Notes: generated by a model from the letters alone, not told the origin. DNA of 64,000 bases from Streptomyces sp. NBC_01465 (GCF_036227325.1 NZ_CP109467.1:434001-498000); one strand, 5' to 3'; counted from the stretch's first letter, positions 24,725-33,189 are shown. Numbers and translations: made by a program.

Positions 24725-26089
24725 GTGCTTCGTGTCGCCGTCGTCGGTTCGGGCCCCAGCGGGGTCTACACCGCCCAGTCACTCGTCGAGCAGAGCGCGG
24801 TGCCCGGGGTGCGGGTCCATGTTCTGGACCGGTTGCCCTGCCCGTACGGACTGGTGCGCTACGGCGTCGCTCCGGACCACGAGAAGATCAAGTCGCTGCA
24901 GAACAACCTGCGCACGGTGCTGGAGCACGACCGGGTGAGCTTCGTCGGCGGCGTCGAGGTGGGTACGGGAGCGCTGACTCCCGCACGGCTGCTCGAGCTC
25001 TACCACGCGGTCGTGTACTGCGTGGGGGCCGCGAAGGACCGCAGACTGGGCATTCCCGGCGAGGATCTGGCGGGGAGCTGTTCGGCCACCGACTTCGTCT
25101 CCTGGTACAGCGCCCATCCGGACGCCGCGTCCAACGGCTTTGATCTGGGGGCCCGTTCGGCCGTGGTGATCGGGGTGGGGAACGTCGCCGTCGACGTCGC
25201 ACGGATCCTCGCGCGCGGCGCGGAGGAGCTGCGACCCACCGATGTCCCGCAGACGGCGCTCGGCGCCCTCGCCGTGAGCAGGGTCCGCGCGGTCCACATG
25301 GTCGGCAGACGCGGCCCCTCCCAGGCCCGTTTCACCACCAAGGAGTTGCGGGAGCTCGGCTCCCTCCCGGACGCCGACGCGAGGGTGGACGCGGCGGAAC
25401 TGGCACTGGATCCCGCCTTCGCCGACCCGGCGGGCCTGCCGGCGGTGAACCGGCGCAATGTGGCCGTACTGAGGGAATGGGCGGATGCGGCACCGCGGGA
25501 CCACGGCTCGCGCAGCATCCGGCTGCGGTTCTTCCTGCGGCCGGTGGAACTGCTGGGCGAGGGCGGGCGGGTGACCGCGGTGCGGTTCGAGCGGACCGTC
25601 CCGGACGGGGACGGGGGTGTGCGGCCCACCGGCTTGTTCGAGGACATCGAGGCCCAACTGGTCCTGCGCGCCGTCGGTTACCGGGGTGCTCCCCCGGCCG
25701 GGCTGCCCTTCGACCCCGCGTCCGGCACCGTTCCGCACCTGGCGGGCCGGATGCTGCGCGACGCCGCGGCGGCGCCCGGCGAGTACGTGGCGGGGTGGAT
25801 CAAGCGCGGGCCGACCGGAGTGATCGGCACCAACCGCCCGTGCGCGAAGGAGACGGTAGCCTCGCTGCTTGCGGATGCGTCGCTTCTCCTGCGGCGCAGA
25901 CCACTTGGCGATCCGCTGGATGCGATGCGGAAGCTCGGGCTGCGGCCGGTGGAGTGGCCGGGGTGGCTGGCGATCGAGGAGGCCGAGGCGGCGCTGGGGC
26001 TCGCGCTGGGGCGCCGGTCGGTGAAGATCCCCGACTGGGAGGGGCTGTTGAGGGCCGCGTACGGCGACACCTCGCTGCAACATCCTTGA
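24725..26089 (+). CDS. FprA-type ferredoxin/flavodoxin-NADP+ reductase
   Basis: An FAD enzyme of the adrenodoxin reductase/FprA family that passes electrons from NADPH to ferredoxins, often serving cytochromes P450. It has 454 aa. Visible are the FAD fingerprint VAVVGSGPSGVYTAQSL, DRLPCPYGLVRYGVAPDHEKIKSLQ, the NADP loop IGVGNVAVDVARIL, and the C-terminal GYRGAPPAGLPFDPASGTVPH and GWIKRGPTGVIGTNRPCAKET. The start is GTG with AAGGAG 7 nt upstream. No P450 or ferredoxin gene is in the window, so its partner is elsewhere. No operon partners. Confidence 0.93.
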   Translation: MLRVAVVGSGPSGVYTAQSLVEQSAVPGVRVHVLDRLPCPYGLVRYGVAPDHEKIKSLQNNLRTVLEHDRVSFVGGVEVGTGALTPARLLELYHAVVYCVGAAKDRRLGIPGEDLAGSCSATDFVSWYSAHPDAASNGFDLGARSAVVIGVGNVAVDVARILARGAEELRPTDVPQTALGALAVSRVRAVHMVGRRGPSQARFTTKELRELGSLPDADARVDAAELALDPAFADPAGLPAVNRRNVAVLREWADAAPRDHGSRSIRLRFFLRPVELLGEGGRVTAVRFERTVPDGDGGVRPTGLFEDIEAQLVLRAVGYRGAPPAGLPFDPASGTVPHLAGRMLRDAAAAPGEYVAGWIKRGPTGVIGTNRPCAKETVASLLADASLLLRRRPLGDPLDAMRKLGLRPVEWPGWLAIEEAEAALGLALGRRSVKIPDWEGLLRAAYGDTSLQHP

Positions 26090-26093
26090 AATC

Positions 26094-26104
26094 AACAGAT
26101 TGTT
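26094..26104 (+). promoter_or_regulatory. Dyad AACA-GAT-TGTT before the permease gene
   Basis: A short perfect dyad 22 bp before the permease start and 9 bp upstream of its -10-like box. It is a candidate operator for a nucleobase-responsive regulator; the site is short and could be chance. Confidence 0.3.
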
Positions 26105-26113
26105 TAGCGGCTC

Positions 26114-26119
26114 TACGGT
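26114..26119 (+). promoter_or_regulatory. -10 box TACGGT for the permease gene
   Basis: TACGGT ends 7 nt before the ATG at 26127 and no Shine-Dalgarno sequence is seen, suggesting a leaderless message. Confidence 0.4.
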
Positions 26120-26126
26120 CTCGGGC

Positions 26127-27521
26127 ATGACAACACCGACGCAGACCGCGGTGCACCCGGTCGACGAAGTTCCGCCCCCTTCCCAGCTGGCAGCCTTCGG
26201 GCTGCAGCATGTGCTGGCCATGTACGCGGGCGCCGTGGCCGTGCCGCTGATCGTCGGCGGGGCGATGAAGCTGTCGCCCGCCGACCTGGCGTATCTGATC
26301 ACCGCGGATCTGCTCGTGTGCGGTATCGCGACGCTCATCCAGTGCATCGGCTTCTGGCGGTTCGGGATCCGGCTGCCGATCGTGCAGGGCTGTACGTTCG
26401 CGGCCGTCTCGCCCATGGTGCTCATCGGTACGACCGGTGGCGGACTGCCCGCGATCTACGGTGCGGTGATCGTGGCGGGGCTCGCGATGATGCTGCTCGC
26501 GCCGGTCTTCGGGAAGCTGCTGAGGTTCTTCCCGCCGCTGGTCACCGGGACCGTCATCCTCATCATCGGGCTCTCCCTGCTGCCCGTCGCGGGCAACTGG
26601 GCCGGGGGCGGCGCCGGGGCAAAGGACTTCGGGGAGCCTAAGAACGTGGCGCTCGCCGCCTTCGTGCTGGTGGTGGTGCTGGGGGTGCAGCGGTTCGCGC
26701 CGCCCGCCCTGAGCCGTATCGCCGTGCTCATCGGGATCGTGGTCGGCGTACTGGTCGCAGTTCCCACCGGATTCACCGACTTCGGCGGCGTCGGGGACGC
26801 GGACTGGGTCGGCATCAGCACGCCCTTCCACTTCGGGGCGCCGAGCTTCCACGCGGCGGCGATCGTCTCGATGCTGGTGGTGGCCCTGGTCACGATGACC
26901 GAGACGACGGGTGACTTCATCGCGGTCGGCGAGCTGACGGACCGGCCGGTGGAGCCGCGGGCGCTCGCCGACGGGCTGCGGGCCGACGGGCTCTCGACCG
27001 TGCTCGGCGGGGTCTTCAACACCTTCCCGTACACCGCGTTCGCGCAGAACGTGGGTCTGGTGGGCATGACGCGGGTCCGCAGTCGCTGGGTCGTGGCCAC
27101 GGCCGGCGGGATCCTCGTACTCCTCGGTCTGCTGCCCAAACTCGGTGCGGTGGTCGCCGCCATTCCGGCGCCGGTGCTCGGCGGGGCCGGTCTGGTGATG
27201 TTCGGTACGGTCGCGGCCAGCGGGCTGCGCACCCTCACGAAGGTGGACTTCGCCGGCAACCACAATCTGACCGTGGTCGCCGTCTCGGTCGCGGTCGGCA
27301 TGCTGCCGGTGGGCGTCCCCGGGATCTACGCGAAGTTCCCCGACTGGTTCCAGACGGTGATGGACAGCGGGATCAGCGCGGGCTGCCTCACCGCCCTCGT
27401 ACTCAATCTGCTCTTCAACCACCTGCCGGGGCAGGGGACTTCAGCTCCTGCCGAGCCGGTGGGCCTGCCCGGCAGCCGCAGCGAGGACGCTGTCGAGAAG
27501 GCCGGGGAAGAGCGCGTCTAG
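26127..27521 (+). CDS. Nucleobase:cation symporter-2 (uracil/xanthine permease)
   Basis: A membrane transporter of 464 aa and about 12-14 helices, of the NCS2/UraA-like family that imports purines or uracil with a proton. Diagnostic are PPPSQLAAFGLQHVLAMYAGAVAVPLIVGGA, GIRLPIVQGCTFAAVSPMVLIG, TGDFIAVGELTDR (loop with the conserved acid) and NTFPYTAFAQNVGLVGMTRVRSR. The chosen ATG lies 7 nt from a TACGGT box. Its 3' end overlaps the antisense ArsR gene by 81 bp. The substrate may be xanthine or uric acid, judged from family naming only. Confidence 0.93.
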   Translation: MTTPTQTAVHPVDEVPPPSQLAAFGLQHVLAMYAGAVAVPLIVGGAMKLSPADLAYLITADLLVCGIATLIQCIGFWRFGIRLPIVQGCTFAAVSPMVLIGTTGGGLPAIYGAVIVAGLAMMLLAPVFGKLLRFFPPLVTGTVILIIGLSLLPVAGNWAGGGAGAKDFGEPKNVALAAFVLVVVLGVQRFAPPALSRIAVLIGIVVGVLVAVPTGFTDFGGVGDADWVGISTPFHFGAPSFHAAAIVSMLVVALVTMTETTGDFIAVGELTDRPVEPRALADGLRADGLSTVLGGVFNTFPYTAFAQNVGLVGMTRVRSRWVVATAGGILVLLGLLPKLGAVVAAIPAPVLGGAGLVMFGTVAASGLRTLTKVDFAGNHNLTVVAVSVAVGMLPVGVPGIYAKFPDWFQTVMDSGISAGCLTALVLNLLFNHLPGQGTSAPAEPVGLPGSRSEDAVEKAGEERV

Positions 27522-27794
27522 GTCGTCGCGGCGCAGACCGTTCATCTTGGCGGTGCCGCGGTAGACCTGCTGGAGCACGCCGCTCTCACGGAGGACCCGG
27601 AAGTGGTGGGTGCTCGTGGACTTGGTGACGGGAAGCACGAAGTGCGAGCAGGACAGCTCCTCGTCCTGTTCCGCCAGGTCACGGACCACGGAGAGCCGCA
27701 TCGGGTCGGACAGTGCGTGGAGCACACCCTCCAGGCGGATCTCTTCGCGCGTGGGGTGGGCGAGTTCTCGGGTGGTGCTCGGTGCGGTGGCCAC
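27441..27794 (-). CDS. ArsR-family transcriptional regulator
   Basis: A 117-aa winged-helix repressor with RLEGVLHALSDPMRLSVVRDLAEQDEELSCSHFVLPVTKSTSTHHFRVLRESGVLQQVYRGTAKMNGLRRDDLDALFPGLLD. No cysteine pair for metal sensing such as ELCVCDL is present; the single C in LSCSHF is not enough, so it may sense another signal. The GTG start has no clear ribosome site. It is divergent from the old yellow enzyme gene, with a TCGTAGT-N14-ACTACGA dyad between, which supports control of that gene. Its last 81 bp overlap the permease gene antisense. Confidence 0.9.
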   Translation of the reverse strand: MATAPSTTRELAHPTREEIRLEGVLHALSDPMRLSVVRDLAEQDEELSCSHFVLPVTKSTSTHHFRVLRESGVLQQVYRGTAKMNGLRRDDLDALFPGLLDSVLAAAAGQAHRLGRS

Positions 27795-27815
27795 GAGGTC
27801 ATTGTACGAGACCCT

Positions 27816-27843
27816 TCGTAGTTTGACATCTCCCGTACTACGA
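27816..27843. promoter_or_regulatory. Dyad TCGTAGT-N14-ACTACGA between ArsR and OYE genes
   Basis: Perfect 7-bp arms surround a TTGACA -35-like hexamer at 27823-27828. TCGTACGA at 27849-27856 and a GTACGAG copy at 27804-27810 add more half-site-like sequence. It is the probable operator of the ArsR regulator and would block the oxidoreductase promoter. Confidence 0.6.
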
Positions 27844-27897
27844 TGGGTATCGTACGAGCCGTACCGACGCCTTCCCGAGCCCTGAGCGGAGTCTGCT

Positions 27898-28977
27898 GTG
27901 AGTGCACTGTTCGAGCCCTACACCCTGCGGTCGCTGACCATTCCCAACCGGGTGTGGATGCCCCCGATGTGCCAGTACTCCGCGGCTCCGGACGGCGAGC
28001 TCGCAGGCGCCCCGCACGACTGGCACTTCGCGCACTACGCGGCGCGTGCCGCCGGCGGCACCGGGCTCATCATCGTCGAGGCGACCGCTGTCAGCCCGGA
28101 GGGCCGGATCAGTCCGTACGACCTCGGCATCTGGAACGACACCCAGGTCGAGGCCTTCCGGCGGATCACCCGCTTCCTCAAGGGGCAGGGCACGGTCCCC
28201 GGCATCCAGCTCGGCCACGGCGGACGCAAGGCGTCGACCGACCAGCCCTGGAAGGGCGGAGCGCCGGTCGGACCCGAGGCGCACGGCTGGCAGCCGCTGG
28301 CGCCCAGCGCCGTTCCCTTCGACGAGAAGCACCCCGTGCCCACCGAGCTCACCGTCGACGCGATCCGCGAGATCGTCGGGCAGTTCGCCGACGGGGCGCG
28401 GCGCGCGCTGGACGCCGGTTTCCAGGTCGCCGAGATCCACGGCGCCCACGGCTATCTGATCAGCGAATTCCTCTCGCCCCACTCCAACCGGCGCACCGAC
28501 GCGTACGGCGGCTCCTTCGAGAACCGGACGCGTTTCGCCCTCGAAGTCGTGGACGCCGTACGGGAGGTGTGGCCCGAGGAGCTCCCGCTGTTCTTCCGTG
28601 TCTCCGCCACCGACTGGCTGGACGAAGGCGGCTGGACGGCGGACGACACCGTGCGCTTCGCCTCGCTGCTGAAGGCCCACGGGGTGGATCTCCTGGACAC
28701 CTCCACCGGCGGAAACGCATCGGGCGTCCGCATTCCGACGGGGCCCGGCTACCAGGTCCCCTTCGCCGCCCGGGTGAAGGCCGAGACCGAACTGCCCGTC
28801 GCGGCCGTCGGGATGATCACCGACCCTGAGCAGGCGGAGAAGATCCTCGCCAACGGCGAGGCGGACGCGGTGCTGCTCGGCCGTGAGCTGCTCCGCAATC
28901 CTTCCTGGGCGCGGCATGCCGCACGGGAGCTGGGCGCAGAGGTGCACGTGCCCGACCAGTACCACCGTTCCGTCTGA
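27898..28977 (+). CDS. Old yellow enzyme-like NADH:flavin oxidoreductase
   Basis: An FMN-dependent ene-reductase of 359 aa, similar to YqjM. It has the N-terminal SALFEPYTLRSLTIPNRVWMPPMCQYSA, the HWHFAHYAARAAGG region, the flavin His/Asn pair in IHGAHGYLISEFLSPHSNRR (H-x-H-G), the active-site segment around STGGNASGVRIPTGPGY and the phosphate-binding NGEADAVLLGRELLRNP. Family members reduce activated C=C bonds. GTG start. It is divergent from the ArsR regulator and followed by a strong hairpin at 28989-29017. The substrate is unknown, and the regulator suggests induction by a xenobiotic. Confidence 0.93.
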   Translation: MSALFEPYTLRSLTIPNRVWMPPMCQYSAAPDGELAGAPHDWHFAHYAARAAGGTGLIIVEATAVSPEGRISPYDLGIWNDTQVEAFRRITRFLKGQGTVPGIQLGHGGRKASTDQPWKGGAPVGPEAHGWQPLAPSAVPFDEKHPVPTELTVDAIREIVGQFADGARRALDAGFQVAEIHGAHGYLISEFLSPHSNRRTDAYGGSFENRTRFALEVVDAVREVWPEELPLFFRVSATDWLDEGGWTADDTVRFASLLKAHGVDLLDTSTGGNASGVRIPTGPGYQVPFAARVKAETELPVAAVGMITDPEQAEKILANGEADAVLLGRELLRNPSWARHAARELGAEVHVPDQYHRSV

Positions 28978-28988
28978 ATCGAGGCACG

Positions 28989-29017
28989 GCCGGACACGGT
29001 TTCAGGCCGTGTCCGGC
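28989..29017. terminator. 11-bp hairpin between OYE and 56-residue gene
   Basis: Perfect 11-bp arms (28989-28999 and 29007-29017) with a 7-nt loop sit between two convergent genes. It is a good bidirectional terminator. Confidence 0.7.
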
Positions 29018-29019
29018 AC

Positions 29020-29190
29020 CTACGGCTGTTCCTTCAGGAGCGGGCTGAGCAGCAGGATCGCCGCACCGGTGGAGAGCTCGGGCTCGGCGCGGCGCACCAC
29101 GTGGACAGCCCGGGTGAAGTCGCGGCGGGGATCGACGTCGGCGGCCTGGAGCACACGACGCACCCACCGGTGCACCTGCTCAGGCGCCAT
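29020..29190 (-). CDS. 56-residue cytoplasmic protein coupled to the upstream secreted protein gene
   Basis: An ORF too short for a length-based gene finder, encoding 56 aa: MAPEQVHRWVRRVLQAADVD and a basic-polar remainder ending in LLLSPLLKEQP. Almost every third codon base is G or C, so coding is likely. Its ATG overlaps the end of the preceding gene by 11 nt, so it is probably coupled to it. No ribosome site of its own is visible. I recognise no family; it could be a small partner of the secreted protein. Confidence 0.6.
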   Translation of the reverse strand: MAPEQVHRWVRRVLQAADVDPRRDFTRAVHVVRRAEPELSTGAAILLLSPLLKEQP

Positions 29191-29776
29191 GCTCGGGCTT
29201 GGGCGCGGGCGGCGGCACCTGAAGAACCGTCTCGACGATCTGCTGGGCCAGGTTGACGCCGAAGGTCGCGAAGCATTCGGCCGAGAGCAGACTGAGCTGG
29301 GTGGTCAGCGCCGCGCCGCTGCCGATGATGGCGGGATAGTCGTTCTTGACCCGCGCGGCGGACAGCTTGCGGACCTCCGACTTGATGGATTCGATCGTCC
29401 CGCTCAGTACGGGGTTGCCCGAGCGCGAGCCGAGCGGTCCGCCGGGAATGATCGCCAGCAGGTTGTCGAGCGACGTGTCCACCTTCTTGAGGCCGATCTC
29501 GATTTTCACGGGATCGGTCTCGCCGCCGAGGACGTCACCGGCGAAGGTCGAGGTGTCCGCGTACGCGCTCCCCATCTTGCCGAACGTGCGGAAGCCCTGC
29601 GCCTGGCGCTTCATCTCGTGCTCGGCGAAGGGGTCCGGCGGTGGCGGGTCCGACAGTACCGAGGCGCCGTGTGCGGCCTTCGCGGGCACGACCGCCGCGC
29701 TCGCACCGGGCAGCGGACCGAGCACCACACCGGTGAGGGCCAGTGCGACGGAGCACCCCAGAATTGATCTGCGCAT
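29180..29776 (-). CDS. Secreted protein of unknown function
   Basis: A 198-aa exported protein. The signal peptide is MRRSILGCSVALALTGVVLG followed by PLPGASA, with a probable cleavage near residue 27. The mature part is rich in helices and small residues (VLGGETDPVKIEIGLKKVDTSLDNLLAII, IESIKSEVRKLSAARVKNDYPAIIGSGAALTTQ). The end is a proline-rich tail with PPPAPKPEHGA. ATG 29776 is taken because it begins the signal peptide. It is followed by and coupled to the 56-residue ORF. I recognise no family. Confidence 0.75.
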   Translation of the reverse strand: MRRSILGCSVALALTGVVLGPLPGASAAVVPAKAAHGASVLSDPPPPDPFAEHEMKRQAQGFRTFGKMGSAYADTSTFAGDVLGGETDPVKIEIGLKKVDTSLDNLLAIIPGGPLGSRSGNPVLSGTIESIKSEVRKLSAARVKNDYPAIIGSGAALTTQLSLLSAECFATFGVNLAQQIVETVLQVPPPAPKPEHGA

Positions 29777-29893
29777 TTCCAACTCGTTCCTGGTGACGGA
29801 GAACTGTCTGCTGATCAGATTCCGAGCAGTTCTGCCGCCCCGCAATCGAGGGATCGTGCGCACTGCTCCACCTGGGCGCATCACCGACGGCGG

Positions 29894-30745
29894 TCAGCCG
29901 AGTTCGAGCGTGGTCACTCCGTAGATGCGGTGGGCGGCGAACGGGCGGACCGGTCCGGTGTACATCCGGGCCGTGGCGAAGGCCGGCTCCAGGCCGAGGG
30001 AGACGGCCATTGCGACGGCCGCAGGGTTGGACTCCGGGACGTCCAGGGCGACAGAGGCTCCTCCTGCCTCCGCCGCGAGGGCGGCGAGCAGCGCGCGGGC
30101 GTCGGCCTCGGTGTCGGCGAAGAGCGGGCCGATCCGGTACGTGTCACGGGCCGGGCGGATCACTCCGTACCCGGCGAGCCTGCCGTCCACGACCCGGGCG
30201 AGAGCACGGTGGCCCGGCTGAGTCAGCCAGCGGTCCAGGAAGCGAGGGCGGTCCGCCGGGTGGCAGGCACTGTCGTACGCGAGGAGTGCCCGGCGCTCCG
30301 TCGCGGCCACGGGCTCGATGTGCGCCGGAGTGCCGGCCGGGACGGCCCCCACGTAGCAGACCGTGCCGTGGGCCCGAGTGAAGCCGGAGCGGCGGTAGTT
30401 GTCCTGCTGTGCGGGGACGCCGTCAAGGCCGACGGTGCGCCGGCCCGCGTGGGCGAGCGCCGACTTCCAGGTCGCCAGGCCGTGACCGCGGCCCCGGTGG
30501 TCCGGGTGGACGAGGTAGAAGCCCAGAAAGGCGTAGTCGGGGCTGTAGTTGACGACGGAGATCGCGGAGACCGGCTCGCCGCCGGTACGGCCGACGAAGA
30601 ACCCTTCGGGGTCCTGGGCGAAGAAGCTCTCGCTGTCGCCGCGCCCCGGATTCCACCCCTCGGCCGCCGCCCACTCGACGATCGCCGGCCACTCGTCGAG
30701 GGTGGCGCGGGTGATGTCGAGTTCTCCGGCGGCCGAGTACGTCAT
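29894..30745 (-). CDS. GNAT-family N-acetyltransferase, two-domain type
   Basis: A 283-aa acetyltransferase. The N-terminal GNAT domain carries SPDYAFLGFYLVHPDHRGRGHGLATWKSALAHAG, with the acetyl-CoA loop RGRGHG; the C-terminal half has a GNAT-like fold part (residues 170-283) with PARDTYRIGPLFADTEADARALLAALA. The ATG is at 30745 with AGGGG upstream. It stands alone on the minus strand and is preceded by a 76-bp gap. The substrate is unknown. Confidence 0.87.
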   Translation of the reverse strand: MTYSAAGELDITRATLDEWPAIVEWAAAEGWNPGRGDSESFFAQDPEGFFVGRTGGEPVSAISVVNYSPDYAFLGFYLVHPDHRGRGHGLATWKSALAHAGRRTVGLDGVPAQQDNYRRSGFTRAHGTVCYVGAVPAGTPAHIEPVAATERRALLAYDSACHPADRPRFLDRWLTQPGHRALARVVDGRLAGYGVIRPARDTYRIGPLFADTEADARALLAALAAEAGGASVALDVPESNPAAVAMAVSLGLEPAFATARMYTGPVRPFAAHRIYGVTTLELG

Positions 30746-30821
30746 CGATGCCCCTGCTTCATCTGCTGCAGCGCGCAGCTGGGTGGACGTCCAGTCTGCC
30801 GCAGAGGCCCGGGCGGCCGGC

Positions 30822-31796
30822 TCAGCCCGCGGTCAGCCGCTGCGGCAGCCAGCGGAGTTGGGCGGCCTCCTGGTAGGGGCCGCCGCCCTCGTGGTCGTTG
30901 AAGGTGTAGACCTCGATCTCCTTGTCCTCGACCGGGTAGGCGTTGAACGCCGCGAAGACGGTCGACGGCGGGCACGTCTGGTCCTCCAGCGCCGTCGAGA
31001 AGAGCGCGGGTGCGCGCCCCCTGGCGGCGAAGTGCACTCCGTCGAAGTACGACAGCGTGCGCTGGACCTCCGCGTCGCGGCCCCGGTGGGTCTTGAGGTA
31101 GCGGCCGATCTCCCGGTACGGGTCCTTGTCGGTGAGGGTCGTCGCGCGGGGGAAGTCACAGAGGAAGGGCACGTCGGGGGCTATCGCGGCCAGGTCGGGG
31201 ACGAGTCCGCCGACCGCGAGGGTGATGCCGCCGCCCTGGCTGCCGCCGAGCGCGGCGGTGCGGGCCGCGTCCACCAGCGGGTGCGACCTGGCGGCCTCGA
31301 CGGCGCGTACGGCATCGGTGAAGACCCGCCGGTAGTAGTACGCGTGCGGGTCGTCGATACCGCGCGTCATGTAACCGGGGACGGCGGGACCGCTGCCGGC
31401 CGGGTCGGGGGTGGAGCCGCCGCCCCAGGTGGAGCCCTGGCCGCGGGTGTCCATGACGAAGTGGGCGAAGCCGGCGGAGGCCCAGAGCAGATGGGTGTGC
31501 GGGAGGCCTCGCCCGCCGCCGTAACCGATGAACTGCACGACCACGGGCAGCGGTTCGGTGGTGCCGGACGGGAGGACGAACCAGCCCTTGACGGGGTGGC
31601 CGCCGAATCCGGCGAAGGTCACGTCGAACACATCGACCCCGGCGAGGCCGGTCTCGACAGGCTCGAAGCGGGCGTCGAGGTCGTGGGAGCGCGCCTCACC
31701 GAGGGTCTTGGCCCAGAACTCGTCGAAGTCAGCCGGTTCGGTGGACCGGCTCCGGTAGCCGGCGAGTTGGTCCAGCGGGAGGTCGAACAGGGCCAT
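30822..31796 (-). CDS. Acetylxylan esterase-like alpha/beta hydrolase
   Basis: A 324-aa AXE1/CE7-type deacetylase resembling cephalosporin-C and acetylxylan esterases. The nucleophile Ser is in AALGGSQGGGITLAVGGL, the acid in LEDQTCPPSTVFAAFN, and the base in TFNDHEGGGPYQEA. The N terminus has FDLPLDQLAGYRSRSTEPADFDEFWAKTL. Without a signal peptide it is cytosolic. ATG 31796 has CGGAG upstream. It lies at the end of a minus-strand unit with the GT87 gene, whose 3' end overlaps it by 68 nt. It may remove acetyl groups from a sugar intermediate made in the neighbouring module. Confidence 0.9.
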   Translation of the reverse strand: MALFDLPLDQLAGYRSRSTEPADFDEFWAKTLGEARSHDLDARFEPVETGLAGVDVFDVTFAGFGGHPVKGWFVLPSGTTEPLPVVVQFIGYGGGRGLPHTHLLWASAGFAHFVMDTRGQGSTWGGGSTPDPAGSGPAVPGYMTRGIDDPHAYYYRRVFTDAVRAVEAARSHPLVDAARTAALGGSQGGGITLAVGGLVPDLAAIAPDVPFLCDFPRATTLTDKDPYREIGRYLKTHRGRDAEVQRTLSYFDGVHFAARGRAPALFSTALEDQTCPPSTVFAAFNAYPVEDKEIEVYTFNDHEGGGPYQEAAQLRWLPQRLTAG

Positions 31797-33120
31797 CGTG
31801 AGCACTCCGTCTCGGATCATCGGATGAATTCAGGAAGCGCCACCGTACGACGGCCGTACCCACCACGACTACTGCCGCCAGCCCGTATGCGGTGGTGCCG
31901 AGGACCGCCCGGTCGTCGACCGCTCCTCCGGCGACGTATCTGGCGGCTCCGGCGACGGCCACCACGAGCCACTCCCAGCGGCCGTCGAGGGCGACCAGGG
32001 CGACGAGCAGGAGGGCGTACCAGGAGTACCCGGGCGTCATCAGCAGGAAGGCCGCTCCGGTCACCAACAGACAGCCTCGCCAAGGGCGTTGGGGGTCACC
32101 TCTGAGGAGTACGTGGGCACAGACGGCCGCCATGACGACGATCACCGCGGGCAGCGCCCAGCTGTCGGGCAGGACGAGCCGGAGCAGTGCGTAGCGGTCG
32201 CGGGCGCCCGCGTCGTCGTACCCCTCCTCCTGCGCGTAGCCGCCGAGATAGCCGAAGACGGAGGAGTGGGAGGCGAGGACGTACGGGAGGTAGGCGAGCG
32301 CGACGCAGGCGGCGGCCGGGAGCAGTACGGCTGCCGCCTCTTTCGGGCGGCGGCGCAGGATGCCGGGGAGGAGTACGGCCGGGAGGAACTTGACCGCGAT
32401 CGCCGCGCCGAGCAGGGCGCCGCCGACGGCTCTGCGGCGGACGACGACGCCGAGAGCGACGACGGAGAGGAGGACGCCCAGGACGTCGGCGTGGGCGTTG
32501 TTGACCGCCTCGACGGGTACGGCCGGGCACCAGGCCCAGTAGGCGGCATGGCGTGGTTCGCCCCGTCGGCGGAGCACCAGGAGCAGGGCCGCCGTGGTGG
32601 CGACGGCGAGCAGTGCGCCGCCGGTCTGGAGCGGTTTGTGGCGGGCGCCGGACGGTGAGAGTTCGTGGACGGTGTAGAAGTACGCCTCGGCGACCGGGGG
32701 GTAGATCGTGTGCACCGACGGCCTGTTGATGAGGGTGGGGCGGTCCGGCGGGAAGAGCCAGGGGTCGCGAAGGTGCGCGAGTTCGGGGGCGTTCGGCGCG
32801 TAGTCGTACGGGGAGATGCCCGCGGCCTGGACCCTGCCGTCCCAGGCGTAGCGGTAGGAGTCGGAGCTCGTGCGGGGCGGTCCGGCGAGGCCGGTGAGGG
32901 CGACCGCGATCCCTCCGGCGAGCACCAGTGCCGTGACGTGGTGGCGGGGGACCTTGCGCAGGGCGAGGACCGCGGCCGCGAAGAGCACCCAGCACGCCGC
33001 GTACCACCAGGTCAGGCCCGACTGTCCGGATTCGGGGACATCTCTGGCGAGCGTGCTGAAGAGGGTGGCGGCGAGGGCTGCGAGCAGCGCCGCGGCGAGC
33101 GCGGTACGTCGGTTGATCAC
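31729..33120 (-). CDS. GT87-like polytopic glycosyltransferase (DUF2029/mannosyltransferase type)
   Basis: A 463-aa membrane protein with about ten transmembrane helices, of the GT87/polyprenyl-phosphate-mannose-dependent transferase kind, expected to move a sugar from a lipid carrier to an envelope acceptor on the outer face. The GT-C signature is in TSSDSYRYAWDGRVQAAGISPYDYAPNAPELAHLRD (catalytic Asp-rich loop between the first helices) and GALLGAAIAVKFLPAVLLPGILRRRPKE. The GTG start is at 33120. It is divergent from the molybdopterin gene and overlaps the esterase by 68 nt. The acceptor is unknown. Confidence 0.85.
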   Translation of the reverse strand: MINRRTALAAALLAALAATLFSTLARDVPESGQSGLTWWYAACWVLFAAAVLALRKVPRHHVTALVLAGGIAVALTGLAGPPRTSSDSYRYAWDGRVQAAGISPYDYAPNAPELAHLRDPWLFPPDRPTLINRPSVHTIYPPVAEAYFYTVHELSPSGARHKPLQTGGALLAVATTAALLLVLRRRGEPRHAAYWAWCPAVPVEAVNNAHADVLGVLLSVVALGVVVRRRAVGGALLGAAIAVKFLPAVLLPGILRRRPKEAAAVLLPAAACVALAYLPYVLASHSSVFGYLGGYAQEEGYDDAGARDRYALLRLVLPDSWALPAVIVVMAAVCAHVLLRGDPQRPWRGCLLVTGAAFLLMTPGYSWYALLLVALVALDGRWEWLVVAVAGAARYVAGGAVDDRAVLGTTAYGLAAVVVVGTAVVRWRFLNSSDDPRRSAHDGPVRPPAGPTRRLPEPVHRTG

Positions 33121-33169
33121 GCCGTCGAGCCTGCCACCGGGAGGGGTGCGGGCGGTGGGCCGCGCCCGC

Positions 33170-33189
33170 GACGTCCGCGTTTCGTAAGG
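33170..33189 (+). promoter_or_regulatory. 20-bp element, copy 1, upstream of the molybdopterin gene
   Basis: GACGTCCGCGTTTCGTAAGG matches the element at 36716-36735 (minus strand) at 19 of 20 positions. It lies 46 nt before the molybdopterin protein start and points toward it. It is a probable binding site of the response regulator at 36795 or a shared promoter core. Confidence 0.6.
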
